DNA of 58,606 bases from UMGS1590 sp036303105. Lineage in GTDB: Bacteria > Bacillota > Peptococcia > Peptococcales > Peptococcaceae. The notes beneath the pieces are model-generated. The model made no database searches. It worked only from the letters and a program-made list of their open reading frames with translations, and had not been told where the DNA came from. The number at the start of each line of letters is the position of its first letter. Within the stretch, counting starts at the first letter, position 1. Shown here piece after piece: positions 34,380 through 43,181 of the stretch. A program made the position numbers and the translations under genes. The stretch spans positions 1-58,606 of the forward strand of contig JAXJBF010000052.1 of the NCBI GenBank assembly GCA_036303105.1, read 5' to 3'.

Positions 34380-36062
34380 TTAGCGAATCTTATCGCGGAA
34401 TTCGAGTTTAAAGGTGCCATCCTTTTCTTTTTCAATGGTCTGGAACTTATTGCCGAGCAATGGGTTGGTGAAGGTGTAGTCGGAGCGACGATGGCAGCGG
34501 CCGCGGGATTCTTTGCGGTTTTCGCTCATCAGGGCAACGGCTTCACCGACATCGATGAGATCAAAGACTTCAAGCGCACGCATCAGTTCATGGGCGTTGT
34601 CGGCCTTCATCTGCGCACGTGCATACTTGCGCAGATCGCGGATGTACTTCAGGCCAGCCTTCATGAGGCTTTCGGAGCGCAGCTTCATGCCGACGTATTC
34701 ACGCATAATCTGCTGCAGCATGGAGTTGGCTTCTTTCCATGTTGCGCCTTCTGGACGGCTGAGCAGGTCATTGATCAAGGCGATTTCTTCGTCGATCACT
34801 GGGTTGCCTTCGACAGAAACATCATCGACGGTCTTGGCATAAGCGCTGGCACTTTCACCGCAGATCTGACCAAATACAGCCGCACTGGTGATGTCGCCGC
34901 GTACGTTGCCGGTAGCATTACCAGCGGCATAGAGCCCTGGGATGGACGCACCGCCATCGATGCCGATGTCGAGACCGCGGCCAGTGAAGTTGTATTCAAA
35001 GGTACCAAATTCAACCATTTCCTTGCGCAGGTCAATGTCGTACTGTTCCAGATAATCAACGATGGAGGAATCCCCTTCAGAAAGGAAGGCATTCATCATA
35101 TAATCCATGTCTTCTGGATTGGTTTCGCTGCAGTTCATATACACTGGACCGCTGCCGTCTTCCATCTTTTCTTCAAAAACATTCTGCCAGATATCAGCGG
35201 TAACGTCACCCAGTTCTTTCGTAGGCTTGGTAACGAATGGGCCGACTGGCTTGCCGTCAAAATCAGTGAGCACGCCAATCCAGGTGGCTTTCCCGGCACG
35301 AGCAAAATATTTAGGGCCGGAATGAACGTATGGCAGATCAAGGTTGACCAGTTTTGCACCAGCACGCAGCGCCATCGCCTGGCCGCCGCCAGTGTCGGCT
35401 GGGCAGTTGGCAACGTTGAATGGGTATGCTGGGTTTACGCCAGGATAGAGGCGCAGTGCATTCCCAGTGGTGATGATCACAGCCTTCGTCTGGAAAGTGA
35501 CAAGTTCTGGTTCTTCGTTGGCCACGTTAATACCGAGGGCGCCGATGACACGGCCTTCGTCGTTGGTCAGCAGCTGATGCACAACGGTCTTGTTCATAAT
35601 CTTAGCACCGCAGGATTTTGCTTTCTTGGTCAGTAATGGCTTCTGGTCTTTGCCATCATACTTCAAATGGTAACGTCTGCGGCCTGGCATCGAGTGACCA
35701 AGGAATTGATATTCGCCAGTAGGGCGCATGTTGATGCCATAAGATTCCCATTTCTGAACCAGTTCAAAAGAACGTTTCATCATCAAACGCAGCAAATCGT
35801 AGTCCTGCTGAGGCCCGATGAGGGTTTCTGTGACTTCACGAATGATTTCATTAAAATCGTCGCCGTGGTAGTCTGGAATGTAACAAATAAAGTGGTCATT
35901 ACCGGTTGCACCGCAGCCAGAGCGTCTGGTGTCAGCCTTTTCAGCAACGATGACATCTGCGCCTTGTTCTGCTGCAGCAATCGCTGCCTGCATGCCAGCG
36001 ATCCCGCCGCCGACAATCAATACGTCTGTTTTAACGACATCCTGTCTCACATTGAGTTTCAT
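34380..36062 (-). CDS. AprA-like FAD-dependent oxidoreductase, catalytic subunit
   Basis: This 560-residue flavoprotein of the fumarate reductase/AprA superfamily has the FAD-binding TDVLIVGGGIAGMQAA at residues about 12-27, RRSGCGATGNDHF near 47, and the C-terminal FAD site GASIPGLYAAGNATGNVRGD with SAAVFGQICGESA. The succinate-dehydrogenase HxAxGG flavinylation segment is not present; the pattern is closer to adenylylsulfate reductase alpha subunits and their uncharacterised relatives. No signal peptide is seen, so it is cytosolic. The ATG at 36060-36062 lies two bases past the ferredoxin stop codon, with AAAGGGGCG upstream. The pair would form a soluble redox enzyme of unknown substrate, linked to DASS copy 2. 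Confidence 0.82.
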   Translation of the reverse strand: MKLNVRQDVVKTDVLIVGGGIAGMQAAIAAAEQGADVIVAEKADTRRSGCGATGNDHFICYIPDYHGDDFNEIIREVTETLIGPQQDYDLLRLMMKRSFELVQKWESYGINMRPTGEYQFLGHSMPGRRRYHLKYDGKDQKPLLTKKAKSCGAKIMNKTVVHQLLTNDEGRVIGALGINVANEEPELVTFQTKAVIITTGNALRLYPGVNPAYPFNVANCPADTGGGQAMALRAGAKLVNLDLPYVHSGPKYFARAGKATWIGVLTDFDGKPVGPFVTKPTKELGDVTADIWQNVFEEKMEDGSGPVYMNCSETNPEDMDYMMNAFLSEGDSSIVDYLEQYDIDLRKEMVEFGTFEYNFTGRGLDIGIDGGASIPGLYAAGNATGNVRGDITSAAVFGQICGESASAYAKTVDDVSVEGNPVIDEEIALINDLLSRPEGATWKEANSMLQQIMREYVGMKLRSESLMKAGLKYIRDLRKYARAQMKADNAHELMRALEVFDLIDVGEAVALMSENRKESRGRCHRRSDYTFTNPLLGNKFQTIEKEKDGTFKLEFRDKIR

Positions 36063-36064
36063 GG

Positions 36065-36313
36065 TCAAACGCCCCTTTCTTCTTTATCCACTTCGATATG
36101 CAGCATCATATGAGACAATGGATATCTAAGCTTAATGGCCTGTTTTGGACAATCAATGGCACAAGCACGGCAGTGCCAGCATTCTTCAGGATACTGAACA
36201 ACAATTTCCTTTTCGTTGTTCTCGTCTACCTTCACATGGATAACATCCAGCGGGCAAATTTGGGCGCAAGTCCCACATTTGATACAAAGATCTCGATCAA
36301 TTACCGGTGGCAT
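36065..36313 (-). CDS. 2[4Fe-4S] ferredoxin subunit (AprB-like, short)
   Basis: This 82-residue ferredoxin has two complete cluster motifs: CIKCGTCAQICP near residues 10-21 and CWHCRACAIDCP near 45-56. APS reductase beta subunits have the same core plus a long C-terminal tail; here only about 25 residues follow, so it is an AprB-like or generic electron-transfer subunit. It should pass electrons to or from the FAD of the adjacent flavoprotein. The start is the ATG at 36311-36313 with GAGGAG ten bases upstream. Its stop codon is two bases before the flavoprotein start, showing tight coupling. Confidence 0.88.
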   Translation of the reverse strand: MPPVIDRDLCIKCGTCAQICPLDVIHVKVDENNEKEIVVQYPEECWHCRACAIDCPKQAIKLRYPLSHMMLHIEVDKEERGV

Positions 36314-36731
36314 AATCAACACACTCCTCTTAAATAAGTTTTATTTTTGTTATCTATCTCCTTTGTTGTTTATAGTTTATAACAGCTGATTTTATTTGTT
36401 AACTTCCCGCTCATTATGCCGCCCATTCCCAACAGGCATAATGCCTCAACCATCGCTTATAGCAGTAACGCCGGCCGCAAAAAAAATCTGAATTACGTCG
36501 CCAATATCACTTGATTTTCTCAAGCCACTAAAGAAAACAACTTACAAAATGACGAAGGCTGGATGTATCGATACCGTATTGCCCCACTAACCGCCATGAC
36601 CTGCCTGAACGTCTTTAATGCTGCGATGCATTCACAAGCAGCCTTCTTGCATATGAGCATAAAAAGCGCCCCACAGCGCAGCCTCGATGTCGATGATCTC
36701 GAGCATCTGCACCAGAGACACTTATCATAAA

Positions 36732-36776
36732 AATGGGGAGCATTTTGATGGCTAAAACGTCAGAAATGCTCCCCAT
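36732..36776 (-). terminator. Hairpin in gene-poor interval
   Basis: ATGGGGAGCATTT pairs with GAAATGCTCCCCAT over a 17-base loop; TTTTTAT follows on the minus strand. It may be a second terminator for carbonic anhydrase or a relic of the broken frame. Confidence 0.6.
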
Positions 36777-36823
36777 AACATTTTGCGACAGCTTTAGCAT
36801 TGATCGTTTTCTGCCGCACGCGA

Positions 36824-36859
36824 AAGGGGCTGCCGCTTATTGATCAGCGGCAGCCCCTT
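36824..36859 (-). terminator. Terminator of carbonic anhydrase
   Basis: A 14-bp perfect stem (AAGGGGCTGCCGCT and its complement) lies 13 bases after the stop codon; the trailing T run is weak. Confidence 0.75.
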
Positions 36860-36871
36860 CGACTGCAATTA

Positions 36872-37438
36872 TTATTCAATGGTCTCTGCGGCATGGTCGC
36901 AGACCAGCGTCATGGCACCGGTGTAGCTGTCCATTACATAGCCGGACACATGAATGTCTTTTGGCACCAATGGATGGTTCACCACCACTTCCACCGATTC
37001 TGCCACGGATTTTTCCACCGTTTCAAAACCAGCGAGCCAGCGCTCGAAATCAATGCCGCAATAGCGCATAAGATCGATGGCACGCTGCGTGACCCCGCGC
37101 TTTTTCATTTCTTCCAGCATCCCGTCGCTGTCGATATGGCTGACACCGCAGTCGGTGTGACCAATGACCATGATTTCTTCAACACCCAGTTCGTAAATGG
37201 CAATGAGCAGACTGCGCATGGCACTGCCAAATGGGCTGGAGATCACACCACCAGCATTCTTGATAATCTTTGCATCGCCGTTCTTGATGCCCAGCGCCGC
37301 CGGCAGCAGTTCAATCAGCCGCGTATCCATGCAGGTCACGATGGCCAGCTTTTTATTCGGATATTTGTCAGTGGCAAACTGTTCGTAGTCTTTGTCCGCC
37401 ACAAATTGTTTGTTGTACGCAAGAATCTCTTCGATCAT
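36872..37438 (-). CDS. Beta-carbonic anhydrase
   Basis: This 188-residue enzyme has all beta-class zinc ligands and the catalytic dyad: C36, D38 and R40 in TCMDTR, and H94 and C97 in GHTDCG. NAGG follows at 61-64. Its length and the late IHVSGYVMDSYTGAM segment fit the small type II/plant-like bacterial group. It hydrates CO2 to bicarbonate, supplying carboxylations and pH control. AAGGAAGGG precedes the ATG. It stands alone, divergent from the MATE exporter. Confidence 0.94.
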   Translation of the reverse strand: MIEEILAYNKQFVADKDYEQFATDKYPNKKLAIVTCMDTRLIELLPAALGIKNGDAKIIKNAGGVISSPFGSAMRSLLIAIYELGVEEIMVIGHTDCGVSHIDSDGMLEEMKKRGVTQRAIDLMRYCGIDFERWLAGFETVEKSVAESVEVVVNHPLVPKDIHVSGYVMDSYTGAMTLVCDHAAETIE

Positions 37439-37581
37439 GAATTACCCTTCCTTTTCCAATAAAATAACTGCCGCCCGCGCAGCAGAATTTTTCTTTCTAG
37501 TGTAGAACAAAGCCGGTGGTTTTTCAAGGCAAGATGCCTGCGCCAAAAAATCCTGATGCACGCACGTTGAGACAAACAACT

Positions 37582-37620
37582 GGTACACAGGAAAGTACCA
37601 CACCTCAAGGTACGTACTTT
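37582..37620. promoter_or_regulatory. GGTAC repeat operator upstream of MATE gene
   Basis: Three half sites repeat: GGTAC (37582-37586), GTACC (37595-37599) and GGTAC-GTAC (37609-37617), embedded in AAAGTACC...GGTACGTACTTT. HxlR-type and some other winged-helix regulators bind repeated GTAC motifs like these. A possible promoter, TTGCTT (37619-37624) and TATGAT (37641-37646), follows immediately, so binding would block or adjust MATE transcription. No HxlR gene is adjacent. Confidence 0.45.
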
Positions 37621-37760
37621 GCTTTTTGCTTCATTCTTGTTATGATGGTCATGCTGCCTTGTATGATTGCGCTGAAAAAACACAGCTGCAAAGACAGTTT
37701 TATTTCAAAGAAAGGGAAAAAGCAGCAGGTCTCTCAGCTTGTCTGCTTCATATATTGACA

Positions 37761-39164
37761 ATGTCTCACGTTCATTCAACAGAAAAACTGCTGGACGAAA
37801 CCAGCATTCGCAGGCTGATTCTCCAGCTTGGCATTCCTGCCATGCTGGGCCAATTCTTCAACATTCTCTACAGCATTGTAGACAGGATCTTTGTCGGCAA
37901 AATTCCTGGTGTCGGAGAGACAGCGCTGGCAAGCATCGGTGTCTGTGCGCCAGCGCTGACAGCCGTATCTGCCTTCGCCTATATGGTCGGCATCGGCGGC
38001 GCCTCCAGCATGAGCATCTTACTGGGCCGCAAGGACCCGGCGCGCGCCAAATCCATGCTGGGCAACGCCGTGTTTCTCCTGCTGCTTATCTCCGTGATGG
38101 TAACGGTGCTGCTGCTCCTGGTCAAGCGGCCCTTTCTCTATACCTTGGGCTGCAGCGATGCGATGTATCCCTACGCATCGATCTATTTCACCATCGCAGT
38201 CTCCGGCACACTGGCATCCCTTCTCGGCACCGGTCTGAATCAATTCCTGCTGGCGCAAGGTTTCGCCAAACCCGGCATGATCTCGGTGGTGCTGGGGGCT
38301 GTGATCAATTCCTGCCTGGACCCGCTTCTGATTTTCGGCTGCGGCATGGGCATAGCCGGGGCTGCCATCGCCACAGTAGTCGCTCAATGCTGTATGGCGG
38401 TCTATGTCATCTGGCAGCTCCGCAGCGCCAAGGTGGCAATCCGTTTTCACATTTGCCGACCTCAGTGGCCCCTGTGCCGCCGCATTCTCGCCATCGGCTC
38501 GATGTCCTTTTTGATCACCATCCTCGACAACCTCATCATCATCCTGCTCAACATCATGCTGCGCCAACACGGTGGTGCCAGCGGCGACCAGCTGATCACC
38601 TGCGCCACCGTCGTGCAAAGCTTCCTGAGCATCGTATTCTGCCCGGCGCAAGGCATCATCACCGGCTGCAGCACGATTTTCAGCTACCATTATGGCGCCG
38701 GCCATTACCAGAAAATCCGCCAGACCTTTCTCGGCGTCTTTGTGCTCTGCGCCCTCTACATCGGCGTGCTCCAGATCGCTGTGCAGCTGGCACCGCAATG
38801 CTTTGTCGGCCTCTTCCTGCCTGAAGGCGCACTGAGCCAGCAAGCCGCCGACAGCCTGCGCCTCTACACCCTGGCTCTGCTTGGCGTGGCGGTGCAGTAT
38901 GCCCTCGTTGACGGGCTCACCGCCATGGGCAAGGTGCGCTGGGCCTTTCCTCTGTCGGTGTTCCGAAAGATCGTCTACGTCCTCTGCCTGTTTGTGCTGC
39001 CAAATCTGCTGGACATCCGCTACATTTTCTCAGCAGGCAGCATCTCCGACGCCATCGGCGCCACCTTCAGTGCCGTGGTCTTTTTCCTCTTCATCGTCCC
39101 GCGCCTGAAAAAAGAGCTGACAGCGTCCTTGCCTGAGAGCGCTACCAAAACCATCCTGTCATAA
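37761..39164 (+). CDS. MATE-family multidrug/Na+ antiporter
   Basis: This protein of about 467 residues has 12 membrane helices in two halves. The N-terminal LGIPAMLGQFFNILYSIVDRIFVGK and the GVGETALASIGV and GGASSMSILLGRKD segments are classic MATE (NorM/DinF/MepA) features, and the second half repeats the pattern around AIGSMSFLITILDN. It should expel cationic drugs or metabolites using Na+ or H+. I chose the ATG at 37761; no good ribosome binding site precedes it, so translation may be weak or coupled to an upstream reading frame ending at 37758. A terminator follows. Confidence 0.92.
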   Translation: MSHVHSTEKLLDETSIRRLILQLGIPAMLGQFFNILYSIVDRIFVGKIPGVGETALASIGVCAPALTAVSAFAYMVGIGGASSMSILLGRKDPARAKSMLGNAVFLLLLISVMVTVLLLLVKRPFLYTLGCSDAMYPYASIYFTIAVSGTLASLLGTGLNQFLLAQGFAKPGMISVVLGAVINSCLDPLLIFGCGMGIAGAAIATVVAQCCMAVYVIWQLRSAKVAIRFHICRPQWPLCRRILAIGSMSFLITILDNLIIILLNIMLRQHGGASGDQLITCATVVQSFLSIVFCPAQGIITGCSTIFSYHYGAGHYQKIRQTFLGVFVLCALYIGVLQIAVQLAPQCFVGLFLPEGALSQQAADSLRLYTLALLGVAVQYALVDGLTAMGKVRWAFPLSVFRKIVYVLCLFVLPNLLDIRYIFSAGSISDAIGATFSAVVFFLFIVPRLKKELTASLPESATKTILS

Positions 39165-39165
39165 G

Positions 39166-39200
39166 AAAAAGGCTGTTGCTTCGTGCAACAGCCTTTTTTG
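39166..39200 (+). terminator. Terminator of MATE gene
   Basis: The perfect stem AAAAAGGCTGTTGC / GCAACAGCCTTTTT with a five-base loop is followed by a T run. Confidence 0.9.
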
Positions 39201-39271
39201 ATACGGCATGTTATCATCCCTTTTGAACATTCTCCATAAATGTCATCAATAGATGGATTGTTCCTTTCAAT

Positions 39272-39300
39272 TTGTGTTAAGTCATCGTCGATATTATACT
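39272..39300 (+). promoter_or_regulatory. Promoter of DASS copy 3
   Basis: TTGTGT (39272-39277), a 17-base spacer and TATACT (39295-39300) give a leader of about 65 bases before the start codon. Confidence 0.65.
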
Positions 39301-39372
39301 ATCTATATAAGTTATTTGTTATTTTTTGCTTTACGACACTTCATATGGACATGATCGAAGGAGATGAGTAAA

Positions 39373-40863
39373 ATGTCTGAGGCAAAGAAGATTGAAAAAA
39401 CCAGTCCCCTTTACTGGGTCCATGTTGTTATCGGTTTGCTCCTGATGATTGGCTTTCCACAACTGGGTCCGTTTGAACCCATCACCGAAGTCGGAATGTG
39501 GATCGCCGGGATTTTTTTAGGGATGGTTTATCTATGGTCTGCGCTTGACAGCATCTGGCCAAGTATCCTCGGCTTATTATTGATTGCCTTATATTCTGGC
39601 TATACTGGTCCTGAAGTCACTGGATATGCTGCTGTAAAGCAAGTGTTTGGGGCAGCAGTCGGCAGTGACACGGTTATTTGTATTTTATTTGGGATGGTTT
39701 TATTTGGCGCCATTCAGCAGTTTGGCTGTACAAAATACCTGGCGCGTTTCTTTTTAACACGGAAATGCTTTATGGGACGTCCATACGTCTTCTTATTTGT
39801 TGTTTTTGCCGCGTCATTTTTCATTTCCGGTTTTACCATGCCAATCGCATCCCTGCTCATTTTATGGTCTTTAATGATTGAAACCTTAAAAGAATTCGGC
39901 TACAAAAAAGACGATAAAATCATTTGGGTTTCTGTCTTTGGGATTTACCTTGCATCCACCCTTGGCCAGCCACTCTTTCCTTTCCGAGGCGCAGCTTTAG
40001 GGATTACCGGCGCTTTTACAGCCATTACCGGCGAAACCGTCAATTACTCATCCTATATTATCTATAATCTGATCATCTCTGCAATCATTCTGCTCATCTT
40101 CCTGGCTTTCATTAAATTCATCGTTCGTCCAGATGTCACAAAAATGAAAGCCATCACACCAGAATACTTTAAAAAGAATACCCTGCCGCCAATGAACATT
40201 CAGCAAAAAGCCATTTTGATTACGTGCTTTGTTTTTATCTTTCTTTTATTGATTCCAAACTTTCTGCCAGCAGATTGGGCCATTAAACAAATCCTTGAAA
40301 GTTACAACTCCATTGGTATCTTCTCGATCTGCCTGATTGTCCTCATGATTATTCCGATCAAAGGCAAATCGCTGTTTGCTTTCAAAGAAATAGCAAAAAA
40401 TGGCGTATCGTGGGATATCTTCTTCATGGTTGCTGCGGCCATGTATATTTGTAACGCCGTCTCTGATGATGTCACCGGCATCAAACAATTTCTTGTTCAG
40501 ATCCTGCAGCCACTCCTTGGAAACAAACCAGATCTCATCTTTGTCATGATTCTGATTGCATTCATCATTATTACGACAAACTTTGCCAACAATGCCGGCA
40601 TGGCCATCATCATTATGCCAATTGTTGTTGCTTTTTCAGGACAATATCCTGATGTTCCAACCACCGCACTCTGCATGACCATTACAATGGCAGCATTTGT
40701 GGCACTGCTCACACCTGCAGCATCGCCTTTCTGCGCAATGATGCATGCGAACAAAGAATACATTTCCTTCAAGCAGATTATTATGCTGGGGCTGCCCGTA
40801 TGTGTCATGGCCCTTATCATCTACACCGTCATCGGATTTCCAATTGCAAAATTTTTGTTCTAA
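39373..40863 (+). CDS. DASS/SLC13-family anion:sodium symporter (copy 3)
   Basis: This DASS permease is about 496 residues with about 12 helices. It shares WPSILGLLLIALYSG, the KFIVRPDVTKMKAI loop and the late ITTNFANNAGMAIIIMP segment with the other two copies but is clearly a separate paralogue. It probably imports a carboxylate or related anion with Na+. I take the ATG at 39373, nine bases after AAGGAG; the ATG at 39364 touches the ribosome binding site. It is convergent with a LysR gene (40917), its likely regulator, and has its own promoter. Confidence 0.9.
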   Translation: MSEAKKIEKTSPLYWVHVVIGLLLMIGFPQLGPFEPITEVGMWIAGIFLGMVYLWSALDSIWPSILGLLLIALYSGYTGPEVTGYAAVKQVFGAAVGSDTVICILFGMVLFGAIQQFGCTKYLARFFLTRKCFMGRPYVFLFVVFAASFFISGFTMPIASLLILWSLMIETLKEFGYKKDDKIIWVSVFGIYLASTLGQPLFPFRGAALGITGAFTAITGETVNYSSYIIYNLIISAIILLIFLAFIKFIVRPDVTKMKAITPEYFKKNTLPPMNIQQKAILITCFVFIFLLLIPNFLPADWAIKQILESYNSIGIFSICLIVLMIIPIKGKSLFAFKEIAKNGVSWDIFFMVAAAMYICNAVSDDVTGIKQFLVQILQPLLGNKPDLIFVMILIAFIIITTNFANNAGMAIIIMPIVVAFSGQYPDVPTTALCMTITMAAFVALLTPAASPFCAMMHANKEYISFKQIIMLGLPVCVMALIIYTVIGFPIAKFLF

Positions 40864-40867
40864 TAGC

Positions 40868-40899
40868 AAAAAAGTCGACAATCACTGTCGACTTTTTTT
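40868..40899. terminator. Bidirectional terminator
   Basis: AAAAAAGTCGACA / TGTCGACTTTTTT with a five-base loop lies between the convergent permease and LysR genes. Confidence 0.9.
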
Positions 40900-40916
40900 A
40901 TTGAAAACCTTTCATC

Positions 40917-41864
40917 CTACTCAAACACCTCTTGGATGATGTCTATGAAAATCTTTTCAGTGTCTGTTAGCACATAATTCTTTGGATGAATCAGATAATA
41001 TTCCAGCGGAACATGAAAATCCTCAAAGGGAATGATTTTTATCTTCCCTTGCATGAAATTTTCATCCCCATACAGCATCGATTTCGGCATGGCACTAATG
41101 CCAACATTATTGGCAACAAGCTGTTTCAAAACATCTAAGGACGCCACAGTGAGACATGTCTTTCCTTGTTTAAAAACAGCATCATAGTCATCCAGAACGA
41201 CCGCCTCTTTATAAAACGGATTTGAAGAATGCGGCATAAACTGATACTGTATCAATGGATTGGCCAAAAACTGTTCAACCGTTATTTTATCAAGATTTGC
41301 CAATGGCGATGACGCACTGATCAAGCAACATATTTCGTCTTTTCTTAACAGATAGGATGCTATGTCTATCTTTGAACGCGTATGTACGGACTGAATCAAC
41401 TCTGACGTGGCCGCCAGAATACCATAGTAATGCGGATGTTCCAAATGCGCAATTTCTTTCATATAACAGGCCAAGGCAATGGGTGGCTTCTCTTCAAATA
41501 CATTGACCTGTGTGGATGGACACAACCGATGAAAGCGAATAAGCACTTCTTGCAAAAAACCACTGTTTAAAGACGGAATTGAAAAGACGTTGATGCCAAT
41601 GTCATCCTGCTCAACGTCTCCCAATCGCCCCAACTCTTCTATTTTTGCTGTGATTTCCGAAGCAATACAAATGGCTCTTTTCCCCGCTTCTGTGGGATAC
41701 ACACCAGATTTTGTCCGATTCAGCAGCGTGCAGCCCAATTCTTTTTCTAAATTTGAAATGGCAATACTCAGCGTTGGCTGAGTAATAAAAAGATTGTCTG
41801 CAGCTTGTGATATAGAGTGCGTTTTCCCAACCTCAACCAAATAGAATAATTGTTGAAGATGCAT
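40917..41864 (-). CDS. LysR-family transcriptional regulator (copy 4)
   Basis: This LysR protein is 315 residues, with MHLQQLFYLVEVGKTHSIS at the start, FITQPTLSIAISNLEKELG as the recognition helix, and an effector domain rich in cysteine (about 8 Cys). The start is the ATG at 41862-41864, eight bases after AAAGGAG. It is convergent with DASS copy 3 and is its likely regulator, although that promoter lies 1.5 kb away. It forms the same LysR+DASS pairing seen at 0-4 kb. Confidence 0.92.
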   Translation of the reverse strand: MHLQQLFYLVEVGKTHSISQAADNLFITQPTLSIAISNLEKELGCTLLNRTKSGVYPTEAGKRAICIASEITAKIEELGRLGDVEQDDIGINVFSIPSLNSGFLQEVLIRFHRLCPSTQVNVFEEKPPIALACYMKEIAHLEHPHYYGILAATSELIQSVHTRSKIDIASYLLRKDEICCLISASSPLANLDKITVEQFLANPLIQYQFMPHSSNPFYKEAVVLDDYDAVFKQGKTCLTVASLDVLKQLVANNVGISAMPKSMLYGDENFMQGKIKIIPFEDFHVPLEYYLIHPKNYVLTDTEKIFIDIIQEVFE

Positions 41865-41932
41865 CCAGAAGACTCCTTTTAGCAAATGACATACTTAACT
41901 TCTTTTATACATTCATTCTAAGTATACTAAAA

Positions 41933-41979
41933 AAGAGGCTGCCGCACAAACGATATTTCCGTTTGTGCGGCAGCCTCTT
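41933..41979 (-). terminator. Terminator of asparaginase gene
   Basis: A perfect 20-bp stem (AAGAGGCTGCCGCACAAACG and its complement) has a seven-base loop; TTTT follows on the minus strand. It is among the strongest terminators in the window. Confidence 0.92.
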
Positions 41980-41991
41980 GGTATGCGCGCT

Positions 41992-42996
41992 TCAATCGTC
42001 GAACGTATAGAGAATATCCTGTGCCACTGGCGTATAGAACGCCTGACGCAGTGCTTCGTACGACAGGTCTTGCGCCAAAAGCCACATGAGCTTGGTGACC
42101 ACCGCTTCGATGGTCATGTCCCACGCCTGCATGACGTCGTAAGCCGCCATGGCTTTACGCCCGACTTCGTAAACGCCCAGGTCGCTGCCTTCGAGCATGG
42201 CCTGGGTGGCCACCACCACATGACAGCCACGTTCTTTCAGGCTTTGGAGTTTTTCCAGGAAGTTGCGCTGATCGGCGAACGGCAGCCCACCGGAGCCGTA
42301 GCTCTCAATGACCACCGCCCGATAATGTTCACCGATGTAATCGAGGATGCCAGGGTCCATGCCGGGAATCAGCTTGAGCAAAAACACCTCTGGCAGCATC
42401 TCATGGTAGAAACTCACCGGCTTTTCATCGTGGAACGTCATATACTGGACGATGCGGCCTTGATCGACAAGCGCCACTTCCGGGTAGTTGATGCTGGAAA
42501 AGGCTTCGTAGCTTTTTGTTTTCAGTTTCTTGGCTCGGGTGCCTAGGATGACACGTCCTGAGAATACCACAAAAACACCGCCGGAACGCTGCTGACTGGC
42601 GAAACAGAGCGCATCCAACAGGTTCTTTTTCGCATCGGTAATCGGCGCCAACAATGGTTTTTGAGCGCCCGTGAGCACGATGGGCTTATTGGCATGCTGA
42701 ATAAGATAAGACAAAGCCGCTGCCGTATAGGCCATGGTGTCAGTGCCATGGGTGAGGACAAAGCCATCGTAAGCCTCGTAATGATCTTCAATGGTTTTAG
42801 CCATGAGAAGCCACTGTTCAGGCTGCACGTTGGTGCTGTCAATATTCAAAAGCTGCACCGTATCGACAGTGCAGAATTGCGCCGCTTCCGGCACGCTTTC
42901 ATACAATTCCTGAGAGGTAATGCCTGGCGCCAGCCCTTGCGCCGTCTTGGTCGAAGCAATGGTGCCGCCGGTGGCAATGAGAAGGATCTTTTGCAC
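41992..42996 (-). CDS. ansA: L-asparaginase, type I-like
   Basis: This 334-residue asparaginase/glutaminase-family enzyme has both active-site threonine motifs: T12 in ATGGTIAST and T85-D86 in LTHGTDTMAY. K152 and a serine near residue 54 are placed as expected. No signal peptide is seen, so it is cytosolic and hydrolyses asparagine to aspartate and ammonia. The start is GTG (42994-42996), seven bases after AAAGGAG. It is monocistronic. GC content rises sharply from here to about 53 kb. Confidence 0.94.
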   Translation of the reverse strand: MQKILLIATGGTIASTKTAQGLAPGITSQELYESVPEAAQFCTVDTVQLLNIDSTNVQPEQWLLMAKTIEDHYEAYDGFVLTHGTDTMAYTAAALSYLIQHANKPIVLTGAQKPLLAPITDAKKNLLDALCFASQQRSGGVFVVFSGRVILGTRAKKLKTKSYEAFSSINYPEVALVDQGRIVQYMTFHDEKPVSFYHEMLPEVFLLKLIPGMDPGILDYIGEHYRAVVIESYGSGGLPFADQRNFLEKLQSLKERGCHVVVATQAMLEGSDLGVYEVGRKAMAAYDVMQAWDMTIEAVVTKLMWLLAQDLSYEALRQAFYTPVAQDILYTFDD

Positions 42997-43094
42997 GTTG
43001 CTGCTCCTTTCCTATCAATGGTCAATATGACTCATTATAGCTTTTTCGACGCCGGGCGTAAAGAAAAATCCCAGCAAAACAGGACCATCACTCA

Positions 43095-43127
43095 CAAAGC
43101 CGCAGGCATCCACTGCCTGCGGCTTTG
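43095..43127 (-). terminator. Terminator of aminotransferase-LysR unit
   Basis: A 13-bp perfect stem (CAAAGCCGCAGGC and its complement) with a seven-base loop lies about 55 bases past the LysR stop codon. It lacks a strong T run. Confidence 0.65.
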
Positions 43128-43181
43128 CAATCCGTTACACTATGGCTTTGTAGCGCGTTTTAAGAAAACACGCCGAACACC

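Larger units (their letters stand above)
36314..36871. other. Gene-poor interval with a broken reading frame
   Basis: I find no convincing gene in these 558 bases. On the plus strand a frame opens at ATG 36416 and continues to TAA 36730 with a single in-frame TGA at 36512-36514, about 104 codons in all; the product is not recognised and could be a decayed gene or chance. The right part holds two terminators. The left 100 bases carry the AT-rich leader and probable promoter of the ferredoxin gene, without a clear -35. Confidence 0.3.

Noticed and set aside
34491..35636. 381-codon frame opposite the flavoprotein gene
   Set aside because: It lies wholly inside a well-supported gene on the other strand, has no ribosome binding site or family motif, and reflects codon bias.
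34380..36313. Calling the flavoprotein/ferredoxin pair true APS reductase (AprBA)
   Set aside because: The ferredoxin lacks the AprB tail and no sat or qmo genes are present, so only AprA-like is justified.
36615..36800. 61-codon minus-strand frame in the gap before carbonic anhydrase
   Set aside because: No ribosome binding site or recognisable sequence, and it runs through two terminator hairpins.
37516..37758. 80-codon plus-strand frame before the MATE gene
   Set aside because: It overlaps the putative operator and promoter, lacks a ribosome binding site and resembles no family; kept only as a possible coupling frame.
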